Source: Bacillota bacterium
Lineage (GTDB): Bacteria > Bacillota > Clostridia > Christensenellales > CAG-138
Direction of reading: 5' to 3'
Assembly: GCA_023458615.1 (NCBI GenBank)
Contig: JAEWYV010000070.1
Span: forward strand, 1 to 5,255
DNA length: 5,255 bases
Under the pieces are notes generated by a model, which did not search any database, was not told where the DNA came from, and worked only from the letters and a program-made list of their open reading frames with translations. How positions within the stretch are numbered: the first letter of the stretch is position 1; each line of letters begins with the position of its first letter. Of this stretch, positions 1 through 5,174 are shown in pieces. The translations under genes and the position numbers were made by a program.

Positions 1-671
1 TTGACGCATACGTGTGTTTTTGTAAATGTCAGCTCAACATCTGCCTCGGTTTCGTCCATCATGCGCGAAATCTCTACCATTGACTTTCCTGGAATAACGA
101 CGTTGCGCTCCGGCACAGGATTTTTTAGCGGCATGGATCTCTTTGCAAACTGAAATGCATCGGTGGCAACAATGGTGATTTCTTCACCGAGTTCCATTAA
201 AACACCTGTTAAGATCGGCTTGCTGTCGTCCTGTGCCGTTGCAAACACCGTGGTGTTAATCATATCCCGGCAATCGGTGCGATCCATCTTTACCGTAAAG
301 GTTTCGCCGGTAAAGCGCATCTCGGGAAATTCTTCTGTTGACTCAACACACTGGATGCTGCTCTTTGCTCGACCGCAGCTAATCTCCAGTGATTTGCTAT
401 TGAGCGTCACTTCTGCAATTGACTCCGGCATTTTTCGAACAATTTCAGAAAAGAGCTTACCCGGTACAATGGCAAAACCCTCTTCTTCGATTGTTGCAGG
501 GATCAGACATTCCTTCTGGAGCATCAGGTCCGAACACTTTAACTTAACGCCTTCCTTTGTCGCCTCCAAATAGATGCCCTCAAGGATAGGCATCGTTGTG
601 CGCACGGGAAGCGCCTTAATAACCGAAAGGACACCTTCTGTGAGTTCTTTTGAATCAATGTAAAAATGCAT
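1..671 (-). CDS. dnaN: DNA polymerase III beta subunit (sliding clamp), N-terminal part
   Basis: The clamp encircles DNA as a dimer and tethers the replicative polymerase and many repair proteins. The minus strand reads open from an ATG at 671 to the window edge: 223 codons plus 2 nt of an expected 365-380. Clamp landmarks seen in order are PILEGI (residues 28-33), the domain 1/2 segment ending EEFPEM (113-118), FATAQDDSKPILTGV (143-157), ATDAFQFAKR (169-178) and VVIPGKSMVEISR (191-203). The start is supported by AAAGGAAG (679-686 on the plus strand as CTTCCTTT), seven bases before the ATG. It lies downstream of dnaA in the same orientation, across the origin region. Oddity: the family motif ATDxxRLA reads ATDAFQFA here, so the Arg that contributes to the partner-peptide pocket is Gln. 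The C-terminal domain is outside the window. The family assignment is secure. Confidence 0.96.
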   Translation of the reverse strand, partial: MHFYIDSKELTEGVLSVIKALPVRTTMPILEGIYLEATKEGVKLKCSDLMLQKECLIPATIEEEGFAIVPGKLFSEIVRKMPESIAEVTLNSKSLEISCGRAKSSIQCVESTEEFPEMRFTGETFTVKMDRTDCRDMINTTVFATAQDDSKPILTGVLMELGEEITIVATDAFQFAKRSMPLKNPVPERNVVIPGKSMVEISRMMDETEADVELTFTKTHVCV

Positions 672-700
672 GGTCAAACTTCCTTTCTCAGCGTTCGGCG

Positions 701-810
701 AAGTTTTTTTATCTATAGGATAGCATTCATCTTTTTCTATATTTAGTAACGCATGTTCTGGTTATATTTATTAAACCAGAATGAGTCGGGCGGAATTAAA
801 AAATAATCAA
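701..810. other. AT-rich stretch, candidate part of the DNA unwinding region
   Basis: Counted directly, about 73% of these 110 bases are A or T, clearly more than the flanking coding sequence. It lies between the DnaA-box cluster and dnaN, the side on which the origin opens in Bacillus-type origins. The DnaA-trio candidate is about 95 bp away, with one DnaA box between, so this may be an extended duplex-unwinding zone rather than the first melted segment. It would also form part of the dnaN leader. The role is inferred from position and composition. Confidence 0.5.
756..781. repeat. 8-bp inverted repeat in the AT-rich dnaN leader
   Basis: TTCTGGTT (756-763) and AACCAGAA (774-781) are perfect reverse complements separated by a 10-base AT-only loop. 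No T-run follows on either strand, so it does not look like an intrinsic terminator. It could be an operator for a dimeric regulator, a leader hairpin in dnaN mRNA, or chance. The repeat is certain; the function is unknown. Confidence 0.6.
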
Positions 811-855
811 TCAGCATAGAGAGGAATAGACACAAGACTCCAACTTTCATTCCAG

Positions 856-864
856 TTATCCACA
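856..864 (+). promoter_or_regulatory. DnaA box, perfect TTATCCACA
   Basis: Exact match to the 9-bp consensus. It is the box nearest dnaN. With the following CG it forms an 11-bp inverted match to the box at 936-944, and the two face each other across the trio candidate. Confidence 0.9.
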
Positions 865-904
865 CGTACGGCCTAGAAAGAGTGTTTATGATAGTCTGTA
901 ATAC

Positions 905-922
905 AGAAGCAGTCGTAGTAGT
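905..922 (-). promoter_or_regulatory. Candidate DnaA-trio element of the origin unwinding system
   Basis: Read on the minus strand toward dnaN, the sequence after the perfect box (944-936) is an abutting weak CCACA site (935-927), TTCC, then ACT ACT ACG ACT GCT TCT. DnaA-trios are 3-base repeats in which the middle A of the bound strand is the most conserved position. On the plus strand that A is present in five of six triplets (positions 920, 917, 911, 908, 905; 914 is C). In Bacillus subtilis a similar ACTACT-type run follows a DnaA box and a short GC-rich patch, on the dnaN side. The location and polarity match here. Function is inferred from this resemblance. Confidence 0.65.
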
Positions 923-935
923 GGAATGTGGCTCG

Positions 936-944
936 TGTGGATAA
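936..944 (-). promoter_or_regulatory. DnaA box, perfect TTATCCACA, next to the trio
   Basis: Exact consensus on the minus strand (TGTGGATAA on plus). It is directly followed in its reading direction by a second CCACA site (935-927) and then the trio-like run, so it is the best candidate for the box that seeds a DnaA filament. Confidence 0.9.
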
Positions 945-989
945 TGCTGGTTTTTGGCATAAATCCAAGCATTTGGTTGTGGAACGGTC

Positions 990-998
990 TGTGGAGAA
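990..998 (-). promoter_or_regulatory. DnaA box, one mismatch (TTCTCCACA)
   Basis: TGTGGAGAA on the plus strand; differs from the consensus only at position 3. It lies in the middle of the box cluster. Confidence 0.75.
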
Positions 999-1018
999 AC
1001 CGGTGGATTGATCGATCG

Positions 1019-1027
1019 TTATCCACA
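1019..1027 (+). promoter_or_regulatory. DnaA box, perfect TTATCCACA
   Basis: Exact consensus. It opens a run of four plus-strand CCACA cores (starting at 1023, 1041, 1061, 1074) spaced 18, 20 and 13 bp apart on the dnaA-proximal side of the origin. Confidence 0.9.
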
Positions 1028-1081
1028 CATTCCATGTCCTCCACATCATGCACATTCCATCCACAATGGGTCTCCACAAAA

Positions 1082-1090
1082 TGTGGAAAA
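1082..1090 (-). promoter_or_regulatory. DnaA box, one mismatch (TTTTCCACA)
   Basis: TGTGGAAAA on the plus strand, differing at position 3. It pairs with the weaker box at 1070-1078 to form the palindrome TCCACA-AAA-TGTGGA (1073-1087). It lies only six bases beyond the dnaA stop codon. Confidence 0.75.
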
Positions 1091-1096
1091 AAGCGA

Positions 1097-2407
1097 CTAC
1101 ATCATTCTCTTTTTTATGTCCTCAATCACGGATGCAAAAGAGCTTTCCGACTCGATCATTTCTTCAACACGCTTACAGGCATTGATGGCGGTTGTGTGAT
1201 CATTTTTATCAAACAATGTGCTGATGCGCTTATAGGGAATCCCCAGCATATCGTGGCAAAGGTACATGGCAAGCTGTCTTGGGAGAACGATTTCACGATC
1301 ACGACGCTCGGAGAGCAGGCTCTCGACAGGAATTGAATAGTATTCAGCAACCGTGCTCTTAATCATCTGCGGCGTAACTTCCTTCTTCTTTACATCCGGT
1401 AAAAGATCTCTGAGCGCTTCAATGGTGAGTTCAAGTGTGAGCGGTCTGCGACGAAGCTGCGAATAGGCAACCACGCGGGTGAGGGAGCCCTCGAGTTCAC
1501 GAATGTTGCTGACCACATGCTCCGCGATAAACTGAATGATCTCATCATCCACGTCGAGATTGTCCAACCGCGCACGATTGCGTAAAATTGCGATTCTTGT
1601 CTCAATATCCGGTGGTTGGATATCCGCAATCAAGCCCCACTCAAAACGGGAACGCAAACGTTCCTCCAAACTGGAGATTTCCTTTGGCGGACGATCGGAA
1701 CTGATGATGATTTGCTTGTTGGCATTATGCAGCGTATTGAAGGTGTTAAAAAACTCCTCCTGCACGGATTGCTTTTTTGCGATAAACTGAACGTCGTCGA
1801 TTAAGAGAACGTCGACATTGCGATAGCGCTTTCGAAACTCCAATCGCTTATCCATCTGAATAGCGGTGATGAGTTCGTTGGTGAAGGTTTCGCTGGTGAC
1901 ATACATAACGCGTGCGCCGGGGTCGTTTCCCTTCACCGCGTGGCCGATGGCGTGCATTAAGTGCGTTTTGCCCAAACCGACGCCTCCATATAGAAAAAGC
2001 GGGTTATAGGCAGCTGCCGGATTCTGCGCAACGGCGAGCGCCGCGGCATGCGCAAAATGGTTGCTTCCGCCGACGACGAATGTTTCAAAGGTATACTTCG
2101 GATTTAGCGCGAATACGTTGATTGGTTCGGAGCTGATCGGATTGATATAGATATCCCGATCCTCCGGCAGAACGATCTTGATATCGACAATGGTTTCGTT
2201 AGCGGATTTCACCGCATCCCGCAGATTCTCAAAATAGAAATCATCCAGCGTCTTTTGAATGTCCGGCGTTGGCACTTCGAGAATTAAAATGTTCTTTTGA
2301 AGTGCCAGGGGGACGATCACGTCGATCCAGGCGTGAAACGATAATCCCGTCATTTGAGGACGGATATTCTCTCGCGCTGCCGCCCAAATCGATTGCAATT
2401 GATCCAT
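1097..2407 (-). CDS. dnaA: Chromosomal replication initiator protein DnaA
   Basis: DnaA is the cytosolic AAA+ ATPase that binds DnaA boxes, oligomerises with ATP, opens the origin and helps recruit the helicase. The protein has 436 residues, slightly short for the family because domain II is minimal. Domain I covers about 1-80. The AAA+ core follows with Walker A GGVGLGKT (141-148), Walker B LLIDD (201-205), sensor 1 ISSD (235-238), box VII ERLRSRFEWGL (249-259, arginine finger probably R254) and sensor 2 NIRELEG (301-307). Domain IV carries RQLAMYL (377-383) and DHTT (403-406). The ATG is preceded by AGGGGG (2417-2422 on plus) at nine bases, with a promoter just upstream. Oddity: the usual GGRDHTT reads DKNDHTT, so the Arg before DH is Asn. 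The stop lies immediately beside oriC. Confidence 0.99.
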   Translation of the reverse strand: MDQLQSIWAAARENIRPQMTGLSFHAWIDVIVPLALQKNILILEVPTPDIQKTLDDFYFENLRDAVKSANETIVDIKIVLPEDRDIYINPISSEPINVFALNPKYTFETFVVGGSNHFAHAAALAVAQNPAAAYNPLFLYGGVGLGKTHLMHAIGHAVKGNDPGARVMYVTSETFTNELITAIQMDKRLEFRKRYRNVDVLLIDDVQFIAKKQSVQEEFFNTFNTLHNANKQIIISSDRPPKEISSLEERLRSRFEWGLIADIQPPDIETRIAILRNRARLDNLDVDDEIIQFIAEHVVSNIRELEGSLTRVVAYSQLRRRPLTLELTIEALRDLLPDVKKKEVTPQMIKSTVAEYYSIPVESLLSERRDREIVLPRQLAMYLCHDMLGIPYKRISTLFDKNDHTTAINACKRVEEMIESESSFASVIEDIKKRMM

Positions 2408-2434
2408 AGTGATATACCCCCTATATTAAAGAAC

Positions 2435-2463
2435 ATCATAACAAAAATGGAGCCTTTTTACAA
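2435..2463 (-). promoter_or_regulatory. Promoter of dnaA (extended -10, SigA-type)
   Basis: On the minus strand, -35 TTGTAA (2463-2458, 4 of 6 matches) is separated by 17 bp from -10 TATGAT (2440-2435, 5 of 6). The -10 is preceded by TGT, the extended -10 signature. The predicted start near 2428 leaves a leader of about 20 nt containing the AGGGGG ribosome site. I see no perfect DnaA box overlapping it. Sequence match is good; activity is inferred. Confidence 0.7.
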
Positions 2464-2807
2464 GCCGACGTTCTCTTCCCCTTCGCGCAGTCAGAAATGG
2501 TATAGAACACGGTTTTGAGATAAAAAAGCTTCTTGCTGCATGACACAAAACAGTATAAAAAGTAACGTTATGCAAGCGGAAAATAACCCTGAATATACGC
2601 TAAAGTAAGGTGATTGCAAACAGGCTGATTTACTGATAAGAGACGTAATAATGTCATTTTTTAAATTTCCTCACGGAAGAAATAATATGATATCGCACAG
2701 ATCACCACAATAAGACGTAAAAAAGGCAGTTTTTCCCCACAAAACGGCTAAAATGGACGAAAATCGACGGGAATGGGTTAACAATCTGTGACAAACAGCC
2801 CGTTTGA
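2464..2807. other. Divergent intergenic interior with no identified element
   Basis: About 340 bp between the dnaA promoter and the operon promoter. No ORF with a ribosome site, tRNA, riboswitch or terminator is recognisable. The only things seen are two degenerate CCACA sites (2701-2709 with three mismatches and 2733-2741, TTCCCCACA, with two), an 8-bp palindrome TAACGTTA (2563-2570) and a repeated AGACGTAA (2641-2648 and 2713-2720). None is strong enough to name. Confidence 0.5.
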
Positions 2808-2836
2808 TTGCATTGGAACTTTTTAGGGTTTACAAT
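2808..2836 (+). promoter_or_regulatory. Candidate promoter of the hydrolase-yyzM-lepB-lepB operon
   Basis: -35 TTGCAT (2808-2813, 3 of 6) and -10 TACAAT (2831-2836, 5 of 6) are separated by 17 bp. Transcription would start near 2843, giving a leader of about 29 nt before the GTG at 2872. An alternative -10, TATAGT (2847-2852), has no -35 and would start too close to the ribosome site. The -35 is weak, so confidence is moderate. Confidence 0.45.
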
Positions 2837-2856
2837 AAAGAAAGAATATAGTAATC

Positions 2857-2862
2857 GGGGGA
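2857..2862 (+). promoter_or_regulatory. Ribosome binding site deciding the hydrolase start
   Basis: GGGGGA lies nine bases before the GTG at 2872 but only three before the in-frame TTG at 2866. The spacing favours the GTG start. Confidence 0.6.
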
Positions 2863-2871
2863 AATTTGCCC

Positions 2872-3807
2872 GTGGGAGAATCGCTGCGCAGTCAGTTATT
2901 CATAAACTCCGAAAAGGTGGGTGACTTTGTTGAAATCACCTTGCCTGCTTCCGGAGACGATGAGGAAGGGGAAATTGCGCGCATCCACTATCTGGAAGCC
3001 GGCGTCGGCGAGCCGCTTCTGCTTATCCATTCGCTGGGACAGTCGCTCTACACTTGGCGGAATGTATTTGCGGAACTTTCGGATAACTACCGCGTCATCG
3101 CAATTGACCTGCCGGGGCATGGATATTCATCCAGACCGGACACCTTCCAATACACGGCCGACGAATTTGCTTTTATCTTCAATGCATTTTTAGATGTGCT
3201 GAGCATCAAGTCCGCGCATGTTGTGGGCTTTTCCATCGGGGCAATGTATATGATGCGTTTCTTAACGCTCTATCCCAAGCGCGTTGCGAACTGTGTTGCT
3301 ATTGCGCCGGGCGGCATCAGCGAACAGATGCCCGCACTGATTCACAATCTGCAAAAACCGCTGATCGCCACCTTTGCACGAAACCTCTATACCGCAAGCA
3401 ATGTGCGAAAGTTGCTGGAAGAGTGCGTAACCGACCCCGCTTTGATAGACGATTATGTGGTGCGCCAGTATTACGAGCCGATTTCGGATGGGCTTGCACG
3501 TGAGGCGCTGATGTATGCCCTGCGCAACTATGATCAGGAACTCATTGCGGAGGGACTGCTCCCCGTGGAGCATGAGGTACTCATCCTCTGGGGTAAAAAC
3601 GACCGCTGGCATCCGCCGTCGGGCAGCGTCTATTTTCAGAGCATTTTGCGTGCCGGGCGTTATTATCTCGTGCGAAACGCGGGACACCTCCTGCAGGAGG
3701 AAGCGCCCGTGAAGTTGCTTGAGATTCTATACAGCTATATTCCGCCCGCCGTACCGAGCTATGATGTCTATCGCTACACGCAGAATCTGGCGGAAGATAC
3801 GGAATGA
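2872..3807 (+). CDS. Alpha/beta-fold hydrolase, substrate unknown
   Basis: A 311-residue serine hydrolase from the GTG at 2872; an in-frame TTG at 2866 would add two residues but is too close to the ribosome site. The alpha/beta-hydrolase pattern is complete. LLLIHSLGQS (49-58) carries the strand and oxyanion-hole loop, and IAIDLPGHGYSSRP (76-89) is the typical following strand. GFSIG (119-123) is the nucleophile elbow with S121. LILWGKND (237-244) gives the acid D244, and NAGH (269-272) gives H272. A lid-like helical segment lies at about 150-225. There is no signal peptide or membrane segment, so it is probably cytosolic. It resembles the broad haloperoxidase/MenH-like group, in which sequence does not reveal substrate. 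It is the first gene of an operon and overlaps the next by 4 bp (ATGA), which suggests coupled translation. Confidence 0.9.
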   Translation: MGESLRSQLFINSEKVGDFVEITLPASGDDEEGEIARIHYLEAGVGEPLLLIHSLGQSLYTWRNVFAELSDNYRVIAIDLPGHGYSSRPDTFQYTADEFAFIFNAFLDVLSIKSAHVVGFSIGAMYMMRFLTLYPKRVANCVAIAPGGISEQMPALIHNLQKPLIATFARNLYTASNVRKLLEECVTDPALIDDYVVRQYYEPISDGLAREALMYALRNYDQELIAEGLLPVEHEVLILWGKNDRWHPPSGSVYFQSILRAGRYYLVRNAGHLLQEEAPVKLLEILYSYIPPAVPSYDVYRYTQNLAEDTE

Positions 3808-4010
3808 TTGCGGAATTTGGGCTTGGCGACGTGGTGCTGATGAAAAAACCGCATGCGTGCGGCGCCAACGAATGGACCATTATCCGCGTTGGGGCGGATG
3901 TAAAGATTAAATGCGCTCAATGCGGACGCATCGTTATGCTCGATCGTGCGGACTTCGTGCGGATGGGCAAAAAAATCTTGGTAAGACGGGAACAACCCAG
4001 TGAAGCGTAG
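3804..4010 (+). CDS. yyzM: DUF951 family protein (YyzM-like), putative metal-binding
   Basis: A 68-residue protein recognised as DUF951 by its order of motifs: LGDVVLMKKPHACG (7-20), W24, IRVGADVKIKC (27-37), C40-G41 and VML (44-46). The invariant-looking H17, C19, C37 and C40 (the last two as CxxC) suggest a small zinc-ribbon-like fold, which is inference. The family's biochemical role is not known to me. In Bacillus subtilis the homologue YyzM is also encoded near the origin, which fits this location. The ATG overlaps the hydrolase stop as ATGA, and its own stop lies 11 bp inside the next gene, so translation is probably coupled in both directions. There is no signal peptide. The gene symbol is by family resemblance only. 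Confidence 0.88.
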   Translation: MIAEFGLGDVVLMKKPHACGANEWTIIRVGADVKIKCAQCGRIVMLDRADFVRMGKKILVRREQPSEA

Positions 4011-4611
4011 AACTTTTACGCAGAGCCAAATTCGATATCTGCGCGAACACGCCGAGGATCAATATGAGAACATGCGAGGTTCCCGTTCATTTCGGAACGT
4101 GGAATTTCTCTTGTATATCATCGTTGTTGTGCTTGTTGCGCTCACCATTCGCTCGTTTATTGCAGAACCCATCCGTGTAGACGGTGATTCAATGGTGCCA
4201 ACGCTACTGCACAACGAGGATATGTTCGTTGAAAAGATGAGCTATTGGTTCAACGATCCGCTTCGCGGCGATATCGTGATCTGCTTCTACCCGGGATATA
4301 CCGAGAGCTGCGTCAAGCGCGTCATCGGCCTCCCCGGTGAGACAGTATCCATTCAGAGTGGCGTTATCTACATCAACGGCAAGCAGCTTGACGAAAGCGC
4401 CTATTGGACCGGCGAAATCATCGGGGATATGGATCCGGTAACAGTTGGACGGCGCGAGGTGTTTGTGGTTGGGGATAACCGAAACGGCAGCAAGGACAGC
4501 CGGAACCCTTCGGTTGGCTGCATTCCCTATGCCAAGCTGGTTGGGCGAGTCGTTGCCGTTGTCTATCCGTTTGATGAATTTGAAACCTTTAGCCGGGTGA
4601 CCTATCATTGA
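4000..4611 (+). CDS. lepB: Type I signal peptidase (first of a tandem pair)
   Basis: A membrane-bound Ser/Lys protease that removes signal peptides from exported proteins on the outer face of the membrane. It has 203 residues. A cytosolic, charged N-terminus (1-35) is followed by one membrane segment (about 36-54, FLLYIIVVVLVALTIRSFI). The catalytic serine is in GDSMVPTL (S64), the lysine base in CVKRVIGLPGE (K106), and the conserved GDNRNGSKDSR box is at 158-168. This is the P-type organisation with a single anchor usual in Firmicutes. The chosen GTG lies 11 bp inside the preceding yyzM gene, with only a weak GACGGGA as ribosome site; a later ATG (codon 25) would remove much of the basic tail, so I keep the GTG. 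It overlaps the second peptidase gene by 4 bp. Confidence 0.94.
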   Translation: MKRRTFTQSQIRYLREHAEDQYENMRGSRSFRNVEFLLYIIVVVLVALTIRSFIAEPIRVDGDSMVPTLLHNEDMFVEKMSYWFNDPLRGDIVICFYPGYTESCVKRVIGLPGETVSIQSGVIYINGKQLDESAYWTGEIIGDMDPVTVGRREVFVVGDNRNGSKDSRNPSVGCIPYAKLVGRVVAVVYPFDEFETFSRVTYH

Positions 4612-5162
4612 GTGAAACACTGAAGCGCCGCCGCAGCGAAGGGCGCGCGCGAACCTATCGAAACGCGAGGCGTCTTGGATGGCTATTTTCCGTGCTTGTT
4701 ACGGTTGCCATTCTGTGCCTTGTGTTTTTTATTTGGCTGTTTCCAACGCGAATTGTCGACGAGAGCATGGCCCCCGCGCTCACCAGCGGCGAGGTAGTGC
4801 TCTGTGATCGACTCGCGAAGTTTTTCCGCATGCCGGAGCGCGGCGATCTGGTGCTCTTTGCCACCGCAGATGGGCTTTTTATCAAGCGAATTGTCGGCAT
4901 GCCCGGCGAGACAGTGGAAATTGTGCAAGGGCATGTGTTCATCAACAGCATTCCGCTGGATGAAAGCAGCTATGTTGTCAATTACTTTGGCGATATGACG
5001 CCGGTAGAGGTGCCTGCAGGTAGTGTCTTCGTGCTTGGGGACAATCGCGAAGATATGTATGACAGCCGCCTCGACACCGTTGGCAGCATTCCATTTGAAC
5101 GCATTGAAGGCATGCTGCGTTTGCGCGTCTCTCCACTCAGCCGCATCACCTACTTTTCTTGA
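4608..5162 (+). CDS. lepB: Type I signal peptidase paralogue (second of the pair)
   Basis: A 184-residue paralogue of the preceding gene. A highly basic N-terminus (KRRRSEGRARTYRNARR, 6-22) is followed by a membrane segment (24-45) and a catalytic domain. The serine is in VDESMAPAL (S53), the lysine in FIKRIVGMPGE (K93), and GDNREDMYDSR is at 144-154. All catalytic residues are present. The glycine normally two before the serine (GxSM) is Asp here, which is unusual next to the active site. Sequence shared with the first copy (PGETV, LDES.Y, GDM.PV, GDNR, DSR) shows they derive from duplication, but identity is modest. The TTG start overlaps the upstream stop as TTGA, with GGGTGA seven bases before it. 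The last codons lie in a palindrome. It is probably active, perhaps with different substrate preference (inference). Confidence 0.92.
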   Translation: MSETLKRRRSEGRARTYRNARRLGWLFSVLVTVAILCLVFFIWLFPTRIVDESMAPALTSGEVVLCDRLAKFFRMPERGDLVLFATADGLFIKRIVGMPGETVEIVQGHVFINSIPLDESSYVVNYFGDMTPVEVPAGSVFVLGDNREDMYDSRLDTVGSIPFERIEGMLRLRVSPLSRITYFS

Positions 5163-5174
5163 AAGAAAAGTAGG
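5149..5174. repeat. 26-bp palindrome over the stop codon of the second lepB
   Basis: CCTACTTTTCTT (5149-5160) and AAGAAAAGTAGG (5163-5174) are perfect 12-bp reverse complements around GA. The left arm encodes the last residues (TYFS) and the first base of the TGA stop. As RNA it could form a stem of 10-11 bp with a small loop. There is no T-run on either side, and the stem is AT-rich, so it is a poor intrinsic terminator. The sequence resembles dispersed extragenic palindromes that I recall from many genomes, which is memory and not a search result. It could also protect the 3' end of the operon mRNA. Confidence 0.7.

Larger units (their letters stand above)
922..1059. repeat. Three copies of CACATTCCA within oriC
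   Basis: The 9-mer CACATTCCA occurs at 922-930 (minus strand), 1026-1034 and 1051-1059 (both plus, extended to a 10-mer by T, start-to-start distance 25 bp). It is not a DnaA box, though each copy abuts or overlaps a CACA end of a box-like site. It may be a by-product of box spacing or a separate protein-binding motif. Confidence 0.5.
856..1090. other. oriC: Chromosomal replication origin, DnaA-box cluster (oriC)
   Basis: This 235-bp segment between dnaA and dnaN holds ten CCACA cores, five on each strand. Three are perfect TTATCCACA boxes (856-864 plus, 936-944 minus, 1019-1027 plus). Two have one mismatch (990-998 minus, 1082-1090 minus). Three have two mismatches (1037-1045, 1057-1065, 1070-1078, all plus). 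Two have three mismatches (927-935 and 978-986, both minus). Together with a trio-like element (905-922) and a neighbouring AT-rich stretch, this is the standard dnaA-oriC-dnaN organisation of Firmicutes. The density of boxes and the flanking genes make the call strong. The exact opening site is inferred. Confidence 0.92.

Noticed and set aside
163..573. 136-codon plus-strand open frame
   Set aside because: It is antisense to dnaN, which shows clear clamp motifs through the whole interval. The translated product has no recognisable features.
672..900. Separate dnaN promoter
   Set aside because: Several TATA-like hexamers (for example TATAGA and TATAAC on the minus strand) exist, but none has an acceptable -35 at 16-18 bp, so I cannot support one; dnaN may be read from the dnaA promoter.
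873..1079. 68-codon minus-strand open frame across the origin
   Set aside because: It is composed of DnaA-box sequence (Trp/Thr/His-rich translation), has no good ribosome site, and overlaps the box cluster.
926..1336. 136-codon plus-strand open frame spanning oriC and the dnaA 3' end
   Set aside because: It is antisense to dnaA in its right half and made of box sequence in its left half, with no family resemblance.
2540..2608. 22-codon plus-strand reading frame (MTQNSIK...) in the divergent spacer
   Set aside because: No ribosome binding site before the ATG and too short to judge.
2701..2741. Second DnaA-box cluster upstream of dnaA
   Set aside because: Only two CCACA sites with three and two mismatches; not a cluster like the one at 856-1090.
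5149..5174. Intrinsic terminator of the operon
   Set aside because: The stem is AT-rich, overlaps the coding end and has no T-run after it on either strand.
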